Of a stretch of 64,000 bases of DNA, positions 44,101 through 52,882 are shown in pieces. Numbering within the stretch: position 1 is the first letter of the stretch; each line of letters opens with the position of its first letter. A program made the translations under genes and the position numbers. Source of the stretch: Mycolicibacterium goodii (GTDB lineage Bacteria > Actinomycetota > Actinomycetes > Mycobacteriales > Mycobacteriaceae). Under the pieces are notes generated by a model. The model made no database searches. It worked only from the letters and a program-made list of their open reading frames with translations, and was not told where the DNA came from. The stretch spans positions 6,262,001 through 6,326,000 of the forward strand of contig NZ_CP092364.2 of assembly GCF_022370755.2 (NCBI RefSeq), written 5' to 3'.

Positions 44101-45483
44101 TCAGAGCAGCTGCAGGCGCCTCGCCATGTCCGAGGCGAAGACACCGTCCGGATCCACCTTGCGCCGGACCGCGATCCACTCGTCGATGCGTGGGTACATG
44201 GCGTGGAAGGTCTCGGCGGTGGTGCGTGAGTCCTTCGCCGTGTACAGCCTGCCACCGAACTCCAGTACGCGCCGGTCGAGTTCGGTTACGAACTCGTGAA
44301 GACCTGCCTTGATCGGGAAGTCCACGCACACGTTCCAGCCCGGGATCGGGAAGCTCAGCGGGGCCTGGTTGCCAGGACCGAACAGCTTGAAGACGTTGAG
44401 GAACGAGTAGTGCCCGGACCGCTGGATGTCGACGATGATGCTCTTGAATTCGTCCACGGCCTCGGTGGGCACCACGAACTGGTACTGCAGGAAGCCGGCC
44501 GAACCGTAGGCCCGGTTCCACTCCCCGAACATGTCGAGCGGGTGATAGAACTGCGTCAGGTTCTGCACCTTGTTGCGGTACGTGCCCGACTTGCGGTACC
44601 ACAGCTCACCGATCGGGGCGAACGTGAACTTGTTGGCCAACCCGTTCGGGAAGATGTCCGGCAACGTGAGCAGTTGCGGGGCATCGAATTTCAGCGGATC
44701 CTTCTGCAGCTTGGGCGGCAGCTGGTCGAGCGTGGCCAGGGATCCGCGCGAGATCGCCGCACGCCCGAGTTTCGGCGGCTTGCTGATCGCGTCGAACCAC
44801 GCGCTCGAATACGTGTAGTTCGCCTCGCTGCCGTCGCTGTGGAACGCGATGGTTTCGTCGAGGCTCGCCGTGACGTCGCCGTCGGCGATGAAGTACGCGG
44901 TCTCCGTCGGCGTCATCTCGATCGTGGCGCGCAGGATGATGCCGGTCAGGCCGTTGCCGCCGACCGTCGCCCAGAACAGGTCCGAGTCCGGACCGGTGGG
45001 GGTGAGGTGACGCACCTCGCCGGTCGCGGTCAGCAGTTCCATCGAGCGCACGTGATTGCCGAAACTGCCTGCGCTGTGGTGGTTCTTGCCGTGGATGTCG
45101 CAGCCGATCGCACCGCCGACCGTGACCTGCCGGGTGCCGGGCAGCACCGGAACCCACAAGCCGTGGGGCAGTGCGGCTTTCATCAACTGGTCCAGGCTCA
45201 CCCCGGCGTCGACGTCGACCAGTCGGGTGCCCGAGTCGATCGAGTGGATGCGGTTGAGCGCGGGCATGTCGATGACCAGCCCGCCACCGTTCTGCGCATT
45301 GTCGCCGTACGAGCGTCCGAGCCCGCGGGCGATGACGCCACGACCACCCTCTTCGGCTGCCCGTACGACAGCGGAGATGATGACCTCGGGGTCGCTGGTC
45401 GAGAGCACCTGGGCGACGGTCGGCGCGGTGCGCCCCCAGCCCATCAAGCGCTTGGTGGTGGTCGGAAACTCGGTCGTTGACAT
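44101..45483 (-). CDS. dprE1: Decaprenylphosphoryl-beta-D-ribose 2'-oxidase DprE1
   Basis: 460-residue FAD-linked oxidase (VAO/PCMH fold) that oxidises decaprenylphosphoryl-ribose to the 2-keto form. FAD-binding parts are [14 protein letters not shown] and [14 protein letters not shown]. Cys386, equivalent to the benzothiazinone-reactive Cys387 of M. tuberculosis, is in [12 protein letters not shown] 45483 gives a length close to M. tuberculosis (461) and follows a TACCCT hexamer. A GTG at 45507 would add eight residues and is the start I recall for M. smegmatis. Transcribed alone; furA-katG separates it from dprE2. Confidence 0.96.
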   Translation of the reverse strand: MSTTEFPTTTKRLMGWGRTAPTVAQVLSTSDPEVIISAVVRAAEEGGRGVIARGLGRSYGDNAQNGGGLVIDMPALNRIHSIDSGTRLVDVDAGVSLDQLMKAALPHGLWVPVLPGTRQVTVGGAIGCDIHGKNHHSAGSFGNHVRSMELLTATGEVRHLTPTGPDSDLFWATVGGNGLTGIILRATIEMTPTETAYFIADGDVTASLDETIAFHSDGSEANYTYSSAWFDAISKPPKLGRAAISRGSLATLDQLPPKLQKDPLKFDAPQLLTLPDIFPNGLANKFTFAPIGELWYRKSGTYRNKVQNLTQFYHPLDMFGEWNRAYGSAGFLQYQFVVPTEAVDEFKSIIVDIQRSGHYSFLNVFKLFGPGNQAPLSFPIPGWNVCVDFPIKAGLHEFVTELDRRVLEFGGRLYTAKDSRTTAETFHAMYPRIDEWIAVRRKVDPDGVFASDMARRLQLL

Positions 45484-45491
45484 CGTCAGTG

Positions 45492-45497
45492 AGGGTA
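45492..45497 (-). promoter_or_regulatory. -10 element (TACCCT) of dprE1
   Basis: TACCCT stands 8 nt before the dprE1 ATG with no ribosome-binding site, the same arrangement as at glf. It supports the ATG over the upstream GTG as the start. Confidence 0.45.
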
Positions 45498-45602
45498 CCG
45501 CGCCCACCGCCCGCGACCCGCCGCATTGACCCCCGGGACCGACGGAAATGCTGCTCACAACGCCCGCGGGCGGCATCGTCGTCGATCTCGGCGTGCCGTA
45601 GA

Positions 45603-46931
45603 TCACGACGCCAGCACGGGCTCCTGTTCCTCGACCGCCGGGCGGCGCAGGAAAATCTGGAGCAGGGCGCCTGCGAGCGCGCAGGCCGACATCACGAAGA
45701 AGCAGATGATGTAACCGCGGTGGGCCTCCCAGCCGCCGCCGACGGCGATCAGCCTGCCCATCAGCAGTGGCGCGATGCCGCCGCCGATGAACATCGCCGT
45801 GGTGATGATCCCGTTGGCCGTCGATACGGCGCCCTCGGGTGCGGCGTCGGACGCGGCGGCGTAGTAGATGGGCCACACGGCGTTGGCGACCACACCGAAC
45901 GCCAACTGGATGACGACGACGAGCACCGACGACGTCGCGAAATAGAAGCACGCGACGCTGATGGCCATCCAGATGCCGCAGATCATGATCGTGGGCTTTC
46001 GGCCGATGACGTCGGACAGAGTGGGCCACAGGATCTGCCCCAGGACGCCGGTGAACGCGAACACGACGCTCAACCCGGCCGATTCCGCCAGTGACAACCC
46101 GACGACGTTGTAGAGGTATGCGGGCAGCACGACGTTGATGCCCATGTAGACGACCTGGGTGAGCAGCGTCGTGAGCGCGGTCAGGTTGATGCTGCGGATC
46201 TTGAAACACGCCGTGATCAGGCCCTTGCCGCCGGAGGCCGCGCGCGCCTCGTCACCCTCGGGCGGGGTGAGGCCCTTGGCGGCGATGTCCTCGTACAGGG
46301 TCTCGATGCGCTCCGCGGTCGAGTAGCGGCCCCAGAAGATCATGAGCGGCACCGCGACGATGAGGCCGAGGAACAGCGCGTAGGACCAGTTGTCGGGTCC
46401 GAACGCGGCGATCACCACCGCTGCTGACAGACCGCTGAGCAGCGATCCGACCGGGTAGCCGGTGTGGTGGGCGCCCAGTGCGAAGCCGCGCCGCTCCTTG
46501 GGCCACCATTCCGCGGTGTTGCTGACGCCGACCGGCTCACCCCATCCCGCGCCGAGGTTGACGCCGACGCGCAGCGCGATGAACGCCGCGGCGTGCGAGC
46601 TGACTGCCTTCAGGCCGGAGATGAAAGACAGTGCGGTGTAACCGATCACGAGCGGAACCTGGAAGCGTGCGCGCTTCCAGCCGCCGCCGTACCGGTCGCT
46701 GAGGGTCGAACCGGGGATCGCCAGCACCGCGAGCGAGATCATGATGAGCGAGGCGATGGCACCCCAGGTGTCGGGGCTGAAGTCGAAATGCTCGGAGATG
46801 GTGGGGCCGAGCCGCAGGATGATCTCGCGGTCGTAGGCGTTGAGCACCCAGATCAGCCAGCACACGGCCAGTGAGATCCAGGAATACTTGTGCGTGTTGC
46901 GCAGCGCGCCTCTGCGCGAGCCGATTCTCAT
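45603..46931 (-). CDS. MFS metabolite transporter of the catabolic cassette (first)
   Basis: 442-residue 12-helix MFS permease. It shows [17 protein letters not shown] near TM1, the signature [13 protein letters not shown] between TM2 and TM3, and a matching [14 protein letters not shown] in the second half, typical of metabolite:H+ symporters. AAGGA lies 8 nt before ATG 46931. It begins 25 nt after the SMP-30 gene, so the two form one arm of a divergent cassette. Probably imports the lactone or acid handled by the neighbouring enzymes; substrate inferred only as a small organic acid or sugar derivative. Confidence 0.85.
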   Translation of the reverse strand: MRIGSRRGALRNTHKYSWISLAVCWLIWVLNAYDREIILRLGPTISEHFDFSPDTWGAIASLIMISLAVLAIPGSTLSDRYGGGWKRARFQVPLVIGYTALSFISGLKAVSSHAAAFIALRVGVNLGAGWGEPVGVSNTAEWWPKERRGFALGAHHTGYPVGSLLSGLSAAVVIAAFGPDNWSYALFLGLIVAVPLMIFWGRYSTAERIETLYEDIAAKGLTPPEGDEARAASGGKGLITACFKIRSINLTALTTLLTQVVYMGINVVLPAYLYNVVGLSLAESAGLSVVFAFTGVLGQILWPTLSDVIGRKPTIMICGIWMAISVACFYFATSSVLVVVIQLAFGVVANAVWPIYYAAASDAAPEGAVSTANGIITTAMFIGGGIAPLLMGRLIAVGGGWEAHRGYIICFFVMSACALAGALLQIFLRRPAVEEQEPVLAS

Positions 46932-46956
46932 GTGGATGTCCTTGGGGTAGAGGCGA

Positions 46957-47859
46957 TCAGGCGCCGAAGCGGGGTTCGGGAACACCGCGAACGCCGAGGC
47001 CGCGGATGGCGAACAAACTGCCGCGCAGTTGCCCGTCCTCGGGGAATCGCGGCAGTGGCGGGCGCGCCATCGACGTCACGTAGAGGACGTCGAGGTCCGG
47101 TCCGCCGAACATCACGCTGGTGGGTTTGAGGACCGGGAAGTCGATGACGTGGTCGACGGTGCCGTCCGGCGCGTAGCGGATGATCTTGCCGCCGTACACC
47201 AATGCCTGCCACAGATGACCGTCGGCGTCGACCGTGGCGCCATCGGCGGCGCCGCCCCCGCTGGTGTCGACGCGGGCGAACGTGCGCCGGTTGGACACCT
47301 TGCCTGTGTCGAGATCGTAGTCGTAGCACCAGATCTCACCGGTCCACGTGTCGCAGAAGTAAAGTGTCCGTCCGTCGGGGCTCCAACACGGGCCGTTGGA
47401 GACCGTGATGCCCTCGTCGAGAATCTGCAGTGTGCCGTCCGGGCTGTAGCTGTACAGCTTTCCGCTCTGCGACTCCTCCAGGGTGTCCATCGACCCGAAC
47501 ACGAACCGGCCGCGCTTGTCGACCTTCCCGTCGTTGAGCCGGTTGCTGGGCAGGTCGCGCTCCAACTCCAGCACCTCGGTGAGGTCTCCGGTTTCGAAGT
47601 CGACTCGCCACAAGCCGTTTTCGAGTGTGGCCAGCGCGCCGGAACCGTCACGCAGAAGCGCCATCGAGCCGATCTTCTCCCGTACGTCCCATGCCCGGAT
47701 CTGGGAGCCGTCCGCGGTCGCGCGGAAGATGCGGCCGTCGGCGCTGTCGAGCCAGTAGAGCAACTGTTGCTCGGCGTCCCACAGCGGTCCCTCACCGAGG
47801 GTGGTCTTGAGATCGGCCACGACGCCGATCGAGTAGTCGCGGTTGATCGCGTTGCCCAT
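46957..47859 (-). CDS. SMP-30/gluconolactonase family lactonase
   Basis: 300-residue six-bladed beta-propeller hydrolase of the SMP-30/LRE family, which opens sugar lactones using a divalent metal. Metal ligands can be seen in TTLGEGPLWD (Glu), SNRLNDGKVDKRGRF (Asn/Asp) and VSNGPCWSPDGRTLYFCDT (Asn and Asp). ATG 47859 is preceded by TAGCGT 8 nt upstream; longer in-frame starts would run into the operator region. First gene of the left arm, divergent from the LacI-type regulator. Confidence 0.87.
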   Translation of the reverse strand: MGNAINRDYSIGVVADLKTTLGEGPLWDAEQQLLYWLDSADGRIFRATADGSQIRAWDVREKIGSMALLRDGSGALATLENGLWRVDFETGDLTEVLELERDLPSNRLNDGKVDKRGRFVFGSMDTLEESQSGKLYSYSPDGTLQILDEGITVSNGPCWSPDGRTLYFCDTWTGEIWCYDYDLDTGKVSNRRTFARVDTSGGGAADGATVDADGHLWQALVYGGKIIRYAPDGTVDHVIDFPVLKPTSVMFGGPDLDVLYVTSMARPPLPRFPEDGQLRGSLFAIRGLGVRGVPEPRFGA

Positions 47860-47867
47860 GGCTGGGA

Positions 47868-47873
47868 ACGCTA
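47868..47873 (-). promoter_or_regulatory. -10 element (TAGCGT) of the SMP-30 gene
   Basis: A TANNNT hexamer 8 nt before ATG. The inverted operator copy at 47893-47905 lies directly upstream, where it could control this promoter. Confidence 0.4.
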
Positions 47874-47892
47874 GGTCGGGCTGAAGATGTTC

Positions 47893-47905
47893 AGCAACGT
47901 TAAGT
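47893..47905 (-). promoter_or_regulatory. Operator copy facing the SMP-30 arm
   Basis: AGCAACGTTAAGT is the exact reverse complement of the 13-mer ACTTAACGTTGCT at 48010-48022. The central AACGTT is typical of LacI-family operator cores. Confidence 0.55.
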
Positions 47906-48009
47906 TGTGATCTTGGACATTTCCGGACTTCTGACGTGGCGCCTCCCACGGAACGGCCGCGTTTTCCCCGGGAAGCCCCGGCTCGGCCGGAGGTCGAAAA
48001 CCAAAATCG

Positions 48010-48049
48010 ACTTAACGTTGCTTAACGATTCGGATCACACTTAACGTCG
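48010..48049 (+). promoter_or_regulatory. Operator array of three CTTAACG repeats
   Basis: CTTAACG starts at 48011, 48021 and 48040, that is at 10- and 19-bp spacing, placing the copies on about the same face of the helix. They lie 43-81 nt before the LacI-type regulator gene. Together with the inverted copy at 47893 they probably bind that regulator and control both arms. Confidence 0.55.
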
Positions 48050-48091
48050 GGACACCAGGGCGTCGGCAACGTCGCAAGCAGGGGAGGTGAC

Positions 48092-49153
48092 ATGGTGAAC
48101 GCAGAAGTCCCGGCACGGCGGCAGCGACCCGCGCGGGTCTCGGCTGCCGACGTGGCACGAGCTGTCGGCGTGTCACCGGCCACTGTCTCCTATGTCATGA
48201 ACGGACGGGCCGGCGTCTCCGCACAGACCCGCGCGAAGATCCTCGAAGTGGCCGAGGAACTGGGGCACATCTCGAGCGCGCGGGCGGACCGGCTCCGGTC
48301 CCACCAGACGCGCGTGATCGGCCTGATCCTGACCGATATCGCCAACCCCTTCTACACCGAGATCGCGGCGGGCACGATCGACGCCGCCCGCGCCCGCGGG
48401 TACGAGGTGTTCCTCGCCCACACGCAGGAGGATCCGCAGACGCTGCGGTCGATCGTCGACGCGATGATCGCGCGCCAGGTCGACGGCGTCGTCATCACCG
48501 TGCTGCATCCCGACGACGGTGAGGTGATCCGCTCGCTACGCAGCGCGCACATCCCGCTGGTGCAGTTGTCGCGGCGAATCCAGCGCATCGACGCCGATTT
48601 CGTCGGCATCGACGACCGTGCTGCGGCATCGGAAATGATGGAACACGTTGTCTCGCACGGATACCAGGACATCGTCACCGTCGTCGGGCCACGCACGTCG
48701 AGTGCGTCGGCCGCCCGCGAAGAGGGTTTCATCCGCACGGCCGAATCGCACGGCATCCGGACCGTGGCGGCCCAGCGCATCAGCACGTACCTGAGCGAGC
48801 GCGGCGGCTACGAGGCCGTCGAGCAGGTGCTGGCTCGCAAATCGCTGCCGCGCGTGATCGTGTGTGGCAGCGACGTCATCGCGCTCGGCGCCATCAGCGC
48901 ACTGCGGGAACGCTCGCTCAACGTGCCCGACGACGTCGCCGTCACCGGCTTCGACGGCCTCTATCCCGGACCGCTGGTGGAGCTCACGACGATCAACCAG
49001 CCACGACGTGAAATGGCCGAGCAGTCGATCGAACTGCTGACCCGCCGCATCGAGGGAGCGGGGGGCTCCTACCAATCGGTGTTGCGCGCGCACCAACTGC
49101 GCATCGGAACCACCTGCGGTTGCCCGCGAATGCGGCCGCACCTGGCCGCCTGA
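48092..49153 (+). CDS. LacI-family transcriptional regulator of the catabolic cassette
   Basis: 353-residue repressor. The LacI helix-turn-helix is VSAADVARAVGVSPATVSYV with hinge MNGRAGVSAQTRAKI, followed by a periplasmic-binding-type sugar domain (RVIGLILTDIANPFY, DGVVITVLHPDD, DDVAVTGFDG). GGAGG at 4-nt spacing supports ATG 48092. It heads the right arm and sits beside an operator array. The C-terminal CGCPRMRP tail with two Cys is uncommon in the family. Confidence 0.9.
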   Translation: MVNAEVPARRQRPARVSAADVARAVGVSPATVSYVMNGRAGVSAQTRAKILEVAEELGHISSARADRLRSHQTRVIGLILTDIANPFYTEIAAGTIDAARARGYEVFLAHTQEDPQTLRSIVDAMIARQVDGVVITVLHPDDGEVIRSLRSAHIPLVQLSRRIQRIDADFVGIDDRAAASEMMEHVVSHGYQDIVTVVGPRTSSASAAREEGFIRTAESHGIRTVAAQRISTYLSERGGYEAVEQVLARKSLPRVIVCGSDVIALGAISALRERSLNVPDDVAVTGFDGLYPGPLVELTTINQPRREMAEQSIELLTRRIEGAGGSYQSVLRAHQLRIGTTCGCPRMRPHLAA

Positions 49154-49217
49154 GCCCCGGCGACACCCACACCAGAATCATGACGAGGTCCCCGAGGGGC
49201 CTGGAAGGAGCATTGTC

Positions 49218-50495
49218 TTGGACAGGCTCATCTTTCGTAAGCTGATGCCGCTGCTGATCGCGGCGTACATCATCGCGTTCATCGACCGGACGAACATCGG
49301 GCTCGCCAAACACCATCTCGAAGTCGACCTCGGAATCTCCGCCGCCGCTTACGGTTTGGGTGCCGGTCTGTTCTTTCTGGCGTATTCGCTGTGTGAAGTG
49401 CCCAGTAACCTGATCATGCACCGGATCGGTGCGCGGATCTGGATCGCCCGCATCATGGTCACATGGGGCCTGCTGTCGGCCGCCATGGCGTTCGTGCAGG
49501 GTCCGGCGTCGTTCTACGTGCTGCGGATCCTGCTTGGCGCCGCCGAGGCCGGCCTGTTCCCTGGCGTGATGCTCTACCTCACCTACTGGTTCGCGCGCGA
49601 TCAACTCGCGCGGGCCAACGGCATCTTCCTGGTCGCGGTGTGTCTGGCCAACATCGTCGGTGCACCGCTCGGCGGAGCACTGCTCGGCATGGACGGTGTG
49701 CTCGGCTGGCACGGGTGGCAGTGGATGTTCGTCGTGGAGGGATTGCCCGCCGTGCTGCTCGCGGCCGTGGTGCTCAAGGTCCTGCCCAACGGTCCGCTGG
49801 AGGCCAAGTGGCTGGAACCGGCACAAGCACGTGCGCTCGTCGACCGTCTGGAACGCGAGCGGGCCGAGGGGGCCGCGGCGTCGGGCACCCACTCGTTTGC
49901 CGGGGTGTTCCGCGACAGGCAGATCCTGCTGGTCATCGCGGTGTACTTCACGCATCAGATCGCGGTGTACAGCCTCACCTACTTCCTGCCCGGCATCATC
50001 GGCGGATGGGGTGAGATGTCCGATCTGACCATCGGTCTGCTCACGGCGTTGCCATGGGTCGCGGCGGCCATCGGCACGCTGGTCCTGCCGCGTCACGCCA
50101 CCGACGGCCGCCGGTCGCGGTTGCTGCTGTTCGGTGGGATGGCGGCGATGGTGGTGGGATTCGTCGTCGGTGCGGTCGCCGGACCGGCGCTCGCGCTGAT
50201 CGGGTTCTGCATCGCGGCGTCGACGTTCTTCGTCGTGCAGTCGATCCTCTTCACGGTCCCGGCGTCGCGGCTGACCGGTGCCGCCCTCGCGGGCGGACTG
50301 GCCCTGGTCAACACGCTCGGGATCCTCGGCGGGTTCGTCGGCCCGTTCGTGATGGGCCTGCTGGAGTCCATGACCGGCAACCCCGTTGCGGGACTGTGGT
50401 TCGTTGTCGCGCTGCTGGTCGTCGGCACCGCGGTCAGCGTCACCCTCAAGGTCCGCGGCGCACCCCAACCCGAACTGAAAGGAGTGAAAGCATGA
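49218..50495 (+). CDS. MFS transporter, anion:cation symporter (tartrate/phthalate) type
   Basis: 425-residue 12-helix permease of the ACS family. IIAFIDRTNIGLAKHHLEVDLG in TM1 and the following loop, EVPSNLIMHRIGARIWI between TM2 and TM3, and GAAEAGLFPGVMLYLTYWF are hallmark segments seen in carriers of tartrate, phthalate, galactonate and related carboxylates. It starts with TTG, chosen because AGGAG lies 7 nt upstream. The stop overlaps the following dehydrogenase start (ATGA). Likely imports the carboxylate degraded by the two downstream enzymes. Confidence 0.87.
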   Translation: MDRLIFRKLMPLLIAAYIIAFIDRTNIGLAKHHLEVDLGISAAAYGLGAGLFFLAYSLCEVPSNLIMHRIGARIWIARIMVTWGLLSAAMAFVQGPASFYVLRILLGAAEAGLFPGVMLYLTYWFARDQLARANGIFLVAVCLANIVGAPLGGALLGMDGVLGWHGWQWMFVVEGLPAVLLAAVVLKVLPNGPLEAKWLEPAQARALVDRLERERAEGAAASGTHSFAGVFRDRQILLVIAVYFTHQIAVYSLTYFLPGIIGGWGEMSDLTIGLLTALPWVAAAIGTLVLPRHATDGRRSRLLLFGGMAAMVVGFVVGAVAGPALALIGFCIAASTFFVVQSILFTVPASRLTGAALAGGLALVNTLGILGGFVGPFVMGLLESMTGNPVAGLWFVVALLVVGTAVSVTLKVRGAPQPELKGVKA

Positions 50496-51529
50496 GCGAC
50501 GCACGCATCCTCGTCGTGGGCGCGGGCGCGATCGGCGGTGTCACCGCCGCGCACCTCGCACGGGCCGGGCGGGACGTGACGGTCCTCGATGCCAACGCCG
50601 AACACGTCCGGTTGATGAACTCACCGGGCCTGAAGTTCGACGAGCTGGGCGAGATCAGCCACATCGAGATCACCGCCGTCGACACCCCGACCGCGCTCGA
50701 AGGACGATTCGACTTCGCGCTGGTGGCCCTCAAGGCCCCGTATCTGGAGTCGGCACTTTCACCGCTGGTCGCGGGCGATCTCGTCGACACGTACGTCTCG
50801 CTCGGAAACGGTTTGGTGCAGAGCACCATTCAGGAGATCGTGGGCACCGAGAGGTTCGTGGTCGGTATCACCGAGTGGGGCGCGACGAACTTCGGGCCCG
50901 GCCACGTCGCGCAGACCACCGTGGCCCCGTTCGTGATCGGCGAGGTCGACGGCAGCCTCAGCCCGCGTCTCGAAACGCTGCGGGACGTGCTTTCGGTGGC
51001 CGCCGAGGTGCACGTGTCCACCGACGTCATGAACCAGGTGTGGACGAAACTGCTTCTCAACAGCACCTTCTCGGGCCTGGCCGGCGTCGCCGGCATGCTC
51101 TACGGCGAGATCGCCGCAGACGCACTCGGCCGCACGATGGCATATCACGTGTGGACCGAGTCCTACGACGTCGCCCACGCGGCCGGTTTCGAACTCGACG
51201 CGCTCATCGGGATACAACCGCACGATCTCGTGGTGCGGTCCGCAGGTGACCGGGTACGCGCCGATGCGGCACTGGAGGTCCTGATGAGCAAGCTCGGCGC
51301 CACCAAGGCGTCGATGCTGCAGGACCTCGAACGCGGTGCGACCACCGAGGTCGACGTCATCAACGGCGGCGTGTGCGCCACCGCGGCCAAAGCCGGTGTC
51401 CCCAGCCCGTTCAACGCCCGCATCGTCGAACTGGTCCACGAGTGCGAGCGAGGCCTGCGCACACCCGGCCGCGAAACGCTCGAAGCACTCGCCGAGGTTT
51501 CCGCTCAACAACAAGGAGTCAACCCATGA
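50492..51529 (+). CDS. Ketopantoate reductase (ApbA/PanE)-family dehydrogenase
   Basis: 345-residue NAD(P)-dependent enzyme. N-terminal Rossmann loop LVVGAGAIGG; catalytic Lys in QVWTKLLLNSTFSG; conserved SMLQDLERG and EVDVINGG near the C-terminus. True pantothenate PanE is not expected in such a cassette; linked to a BKACE enzyme and a carboxylate transporter, this protein more likely oxidises a hydroxy acid to the beta-keto acid cleaved next. That substrate role is inference. Coupled by ATGA overlaps on both sides; AAGGAG upstream of the start. Confidence 0.85.
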   Translation: MSDARILVVGAGAIGGVTAAHLARAGRDVTVLDANAEHVRLMNSPGLKFDELGEISHIEITAVDTPTALEGRFDFALVALKAPYLESALSPLVAGDLVDTYVSLGNGLVQSTIQEIVGTERFVVGITEWGATNFGPGHVAQTTVAPFVIGEVDGSLSPRLETLRDVLSVAAEVHVSTDVMNQVWTKLLLNSTFSGLAGVAGMLYGEIAADALGRTMAYHVWTESYDVAHAAGFELDALIGIQPHDLVVRSAGDRVRADAALEVLMSKLGATKASMLQDLERGATTEVDVINGGVCATAAKAGVPSPFNARIVELVHECERGLRTPGRETLEALAEVSAQQQGVNP

Positions 51530-52452
51530 ACGACAAGGTCATCATCACGTGCGCCGTCACCGGCGGCATGACCGTGCCCGCACAGAGCAGGGCGATCCCG
51601 ATCACCGTCGACGAGATCGTGCGGGCCGGCGTCGAGGCCGCCGAGGCCGGCGCCGCGGTGCTGCACGTCCACGTGCGAGAAGAGTCGACCGGACGGCCGG
51701 TCGCCGACCTCGATCTGTTCGAGCGCGTGCTCACCGAGCTCAAGAAGAACACCGACGCCGTCATCCAGCCCACGACCGGTGGCGGCCGCGGCATGACCGT
51801 GGCGGAACGGGCGTCGGTCCTCAAGTTCCGGCCCGAGATGGCCACGTTCAACGCGGGCAGCTTCAACTTCGGCCTGTTCCCGGTCGCGGCGCGGGACCTG
51901 CCGTTCGCCGAGTGGGAACGTGAATACCTCGAAGGCACCACGGATTACATCTTCAAGAACACCTTCGCGGACATGACCTACATGGCCGAGCAGATGCGCC
52001 AGTCCGACACCCGCCCCGAGATCGAGGTGTACGACGTCGGCCACATCTACAACCTTGAGCAGCTCGTCTCCGACGGTGTCCTGGAACCGCCGTTCAACCT
52101 GCAGTTCGTGCTCGGTGTCCTCGGCGCCAACGCCGCCGAACCGGATCAGCTCATCCACATGCTGCGCACCGCCGAGCGGGTGTTCGGCCGCGAATCGTTC
52201 ACGTGGTCGGCGGCCGGCGTCGGGTATCGCGGCGAGTTCGGTCTTGCGGCATTGTCGTTGATCCTCGGCGGCAACGTGCGCGTCGGCCTCGAGGACAACC
52301 TGCGGATCACCAGGACCGAGAACGCGACCTCCAACGCGCAACTGGTGCGCAAAGCCGTCGACCTCGCGGCGACGTTCGACCGCACACCGGCCACCCCCGA
52401 CGAGGCCCGTCGGTTCCTGGGGCTCAAGGGCGTCGCCGCCGTCGGTTTCTGA
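51526..52452 (+). CDS. BKACE (DUF849) beta-keto acid cleavage enzyme
   Basis: 308-residue (beta/alpha)8-barrel Zn enzyme. BKACE proteins cleave a beta-keto acid with acetyl-CoA to give acetoacetate and a new acyl-CoA. The Zn-binding HxH is in LHVHVREE; IQPTTGGGRGMT and the glycine-rich active-site loop VGYRGEFGLAALSLILGGNVRVGLED region are family features. ACAAGGAG lies just upstream and ATG overlaps the previous stop. Last gene of the right arm, 4 nt before the convergent gtrA gene. The keto acid used is not identifiable from sequence. Confidence 0.87.
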   Translation: MNDKVIITCAVTGGMTVPAQSRAIPITVDEIVRAGVEAAEAGAAVLHVHVREESTGRPVADLDLFERVLTELKKNTDAVIQPTTGGGRGMTVAERASVLKFRPEMATFNAGSFNFGLFPVAARDLPFAEWEREYLEGTTDYIFKNTFADMTYMAEQMRQSDTRPEIEVYDVGHIYNLEQLVSDGVLEPPFNLQFVLGVLGANAAEPDQLIHMLRTAERVFGRESFTWSAAGVGYRGEFGLAALSLILGGNVRVGLEDNLRITRTENATSNAQLVRKAVDLAATFDRTPATPDEARRFLGLKGVAAVGF

Positions 52453-52456
52453 ACCG

Positions 52457-52870
52457 TCAGCGCAACCTGAAGATGACGGCGCGCTGCACGATGAAGTTGA
52501 TGACGGTGGCGGTGCCCTGCGCGATCACGAACGCCACCGGCACCCGCCAGGGCTTCTCGTCCCAGGCCATGTAGAACACGTAGTTGATACCGACCTGCAC
52601 GGCATAGGTCACCGCGTACAGCACGCACACCGCGATGAAGCGGGCCTTGCTGGGCGGCGCCTGGAACGTCCAGCGCCGGTTGATCAGGTAGGCCGTCGTG
52701 GTGCCCGCGACGAAGCTCAGCGTCTTGGCCACGTTGACGTGCAGCCCGACCGCGAGCAGCAGCACGTACAGGCCGAAGTCGACGATCGCCGACAACCCGC
52801 CGGTCACGATGAACCGGAACGCCTGGGTCGCCAAGCTCAGGCGGGGAGTCGTCGATGCGGTTTCGGCCAC
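52457..52870 (-). CDS. GtrA-family membrane protein (Rv3789-like)
   Basis: 137-residue four-helix protein of the GtrA family (FIVTGGLSAIVDFGLYVLL, AYLINRRWTF, NFIVQRAVIF). In M. tuberculosis the orthologue lies next to dprE1 and has been proposed to help position enzymes or move DPA during arabinan synthesis. Here it is 6.9 kb from dprE1 because the catabolic cassette lies between. The GTG start is preceded by TAAGCT at exactly 6 nt, so it should be leaderless. Confidence 0.9.
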   Translation of the reverse strand: MAETASTTPRLSLATQAFRFIVTGGLSAIVDFGLYVLLLAVGLHVNVAKTLSFVAGTTTAYLINRRWTFQAPPSKARFIAVCVLYAVTYAVQVGINYVFYMAWDEKPWRVPVAFVIAQGTATVINFIVQRAVIFRLR

Positions 52871-52876
52871 CCGGGC

Positions 52877-52882
52877 AGCTTA
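52877..52882 (-). promoter_or_regulatory. -10 element (TAAGCT), leaderless gtrA-type promoter
   Basis: TAAGCT overlaps the stop codon region of the upstream MocR gene and is 6 nt from the GTG, so the gene can be transcribed independently of its upstream neighbour. Confidence 0.5.

Noticed and set aside
45508..46209. A long N-terminal extension of dprE1 in the same frame
   Set aside because: It would run antisense-free through the neighbouring MFS gene, has no DprE1 homology, and the known N-terminus begins near 45483-45507.
45603..52452. Catabolic cassette as an integrative element or phage island
   Set aside because: No integrase, recombinase, tRNA or flanking repeats in or beside the cassette, and codon usage looks like that of its neighbours.
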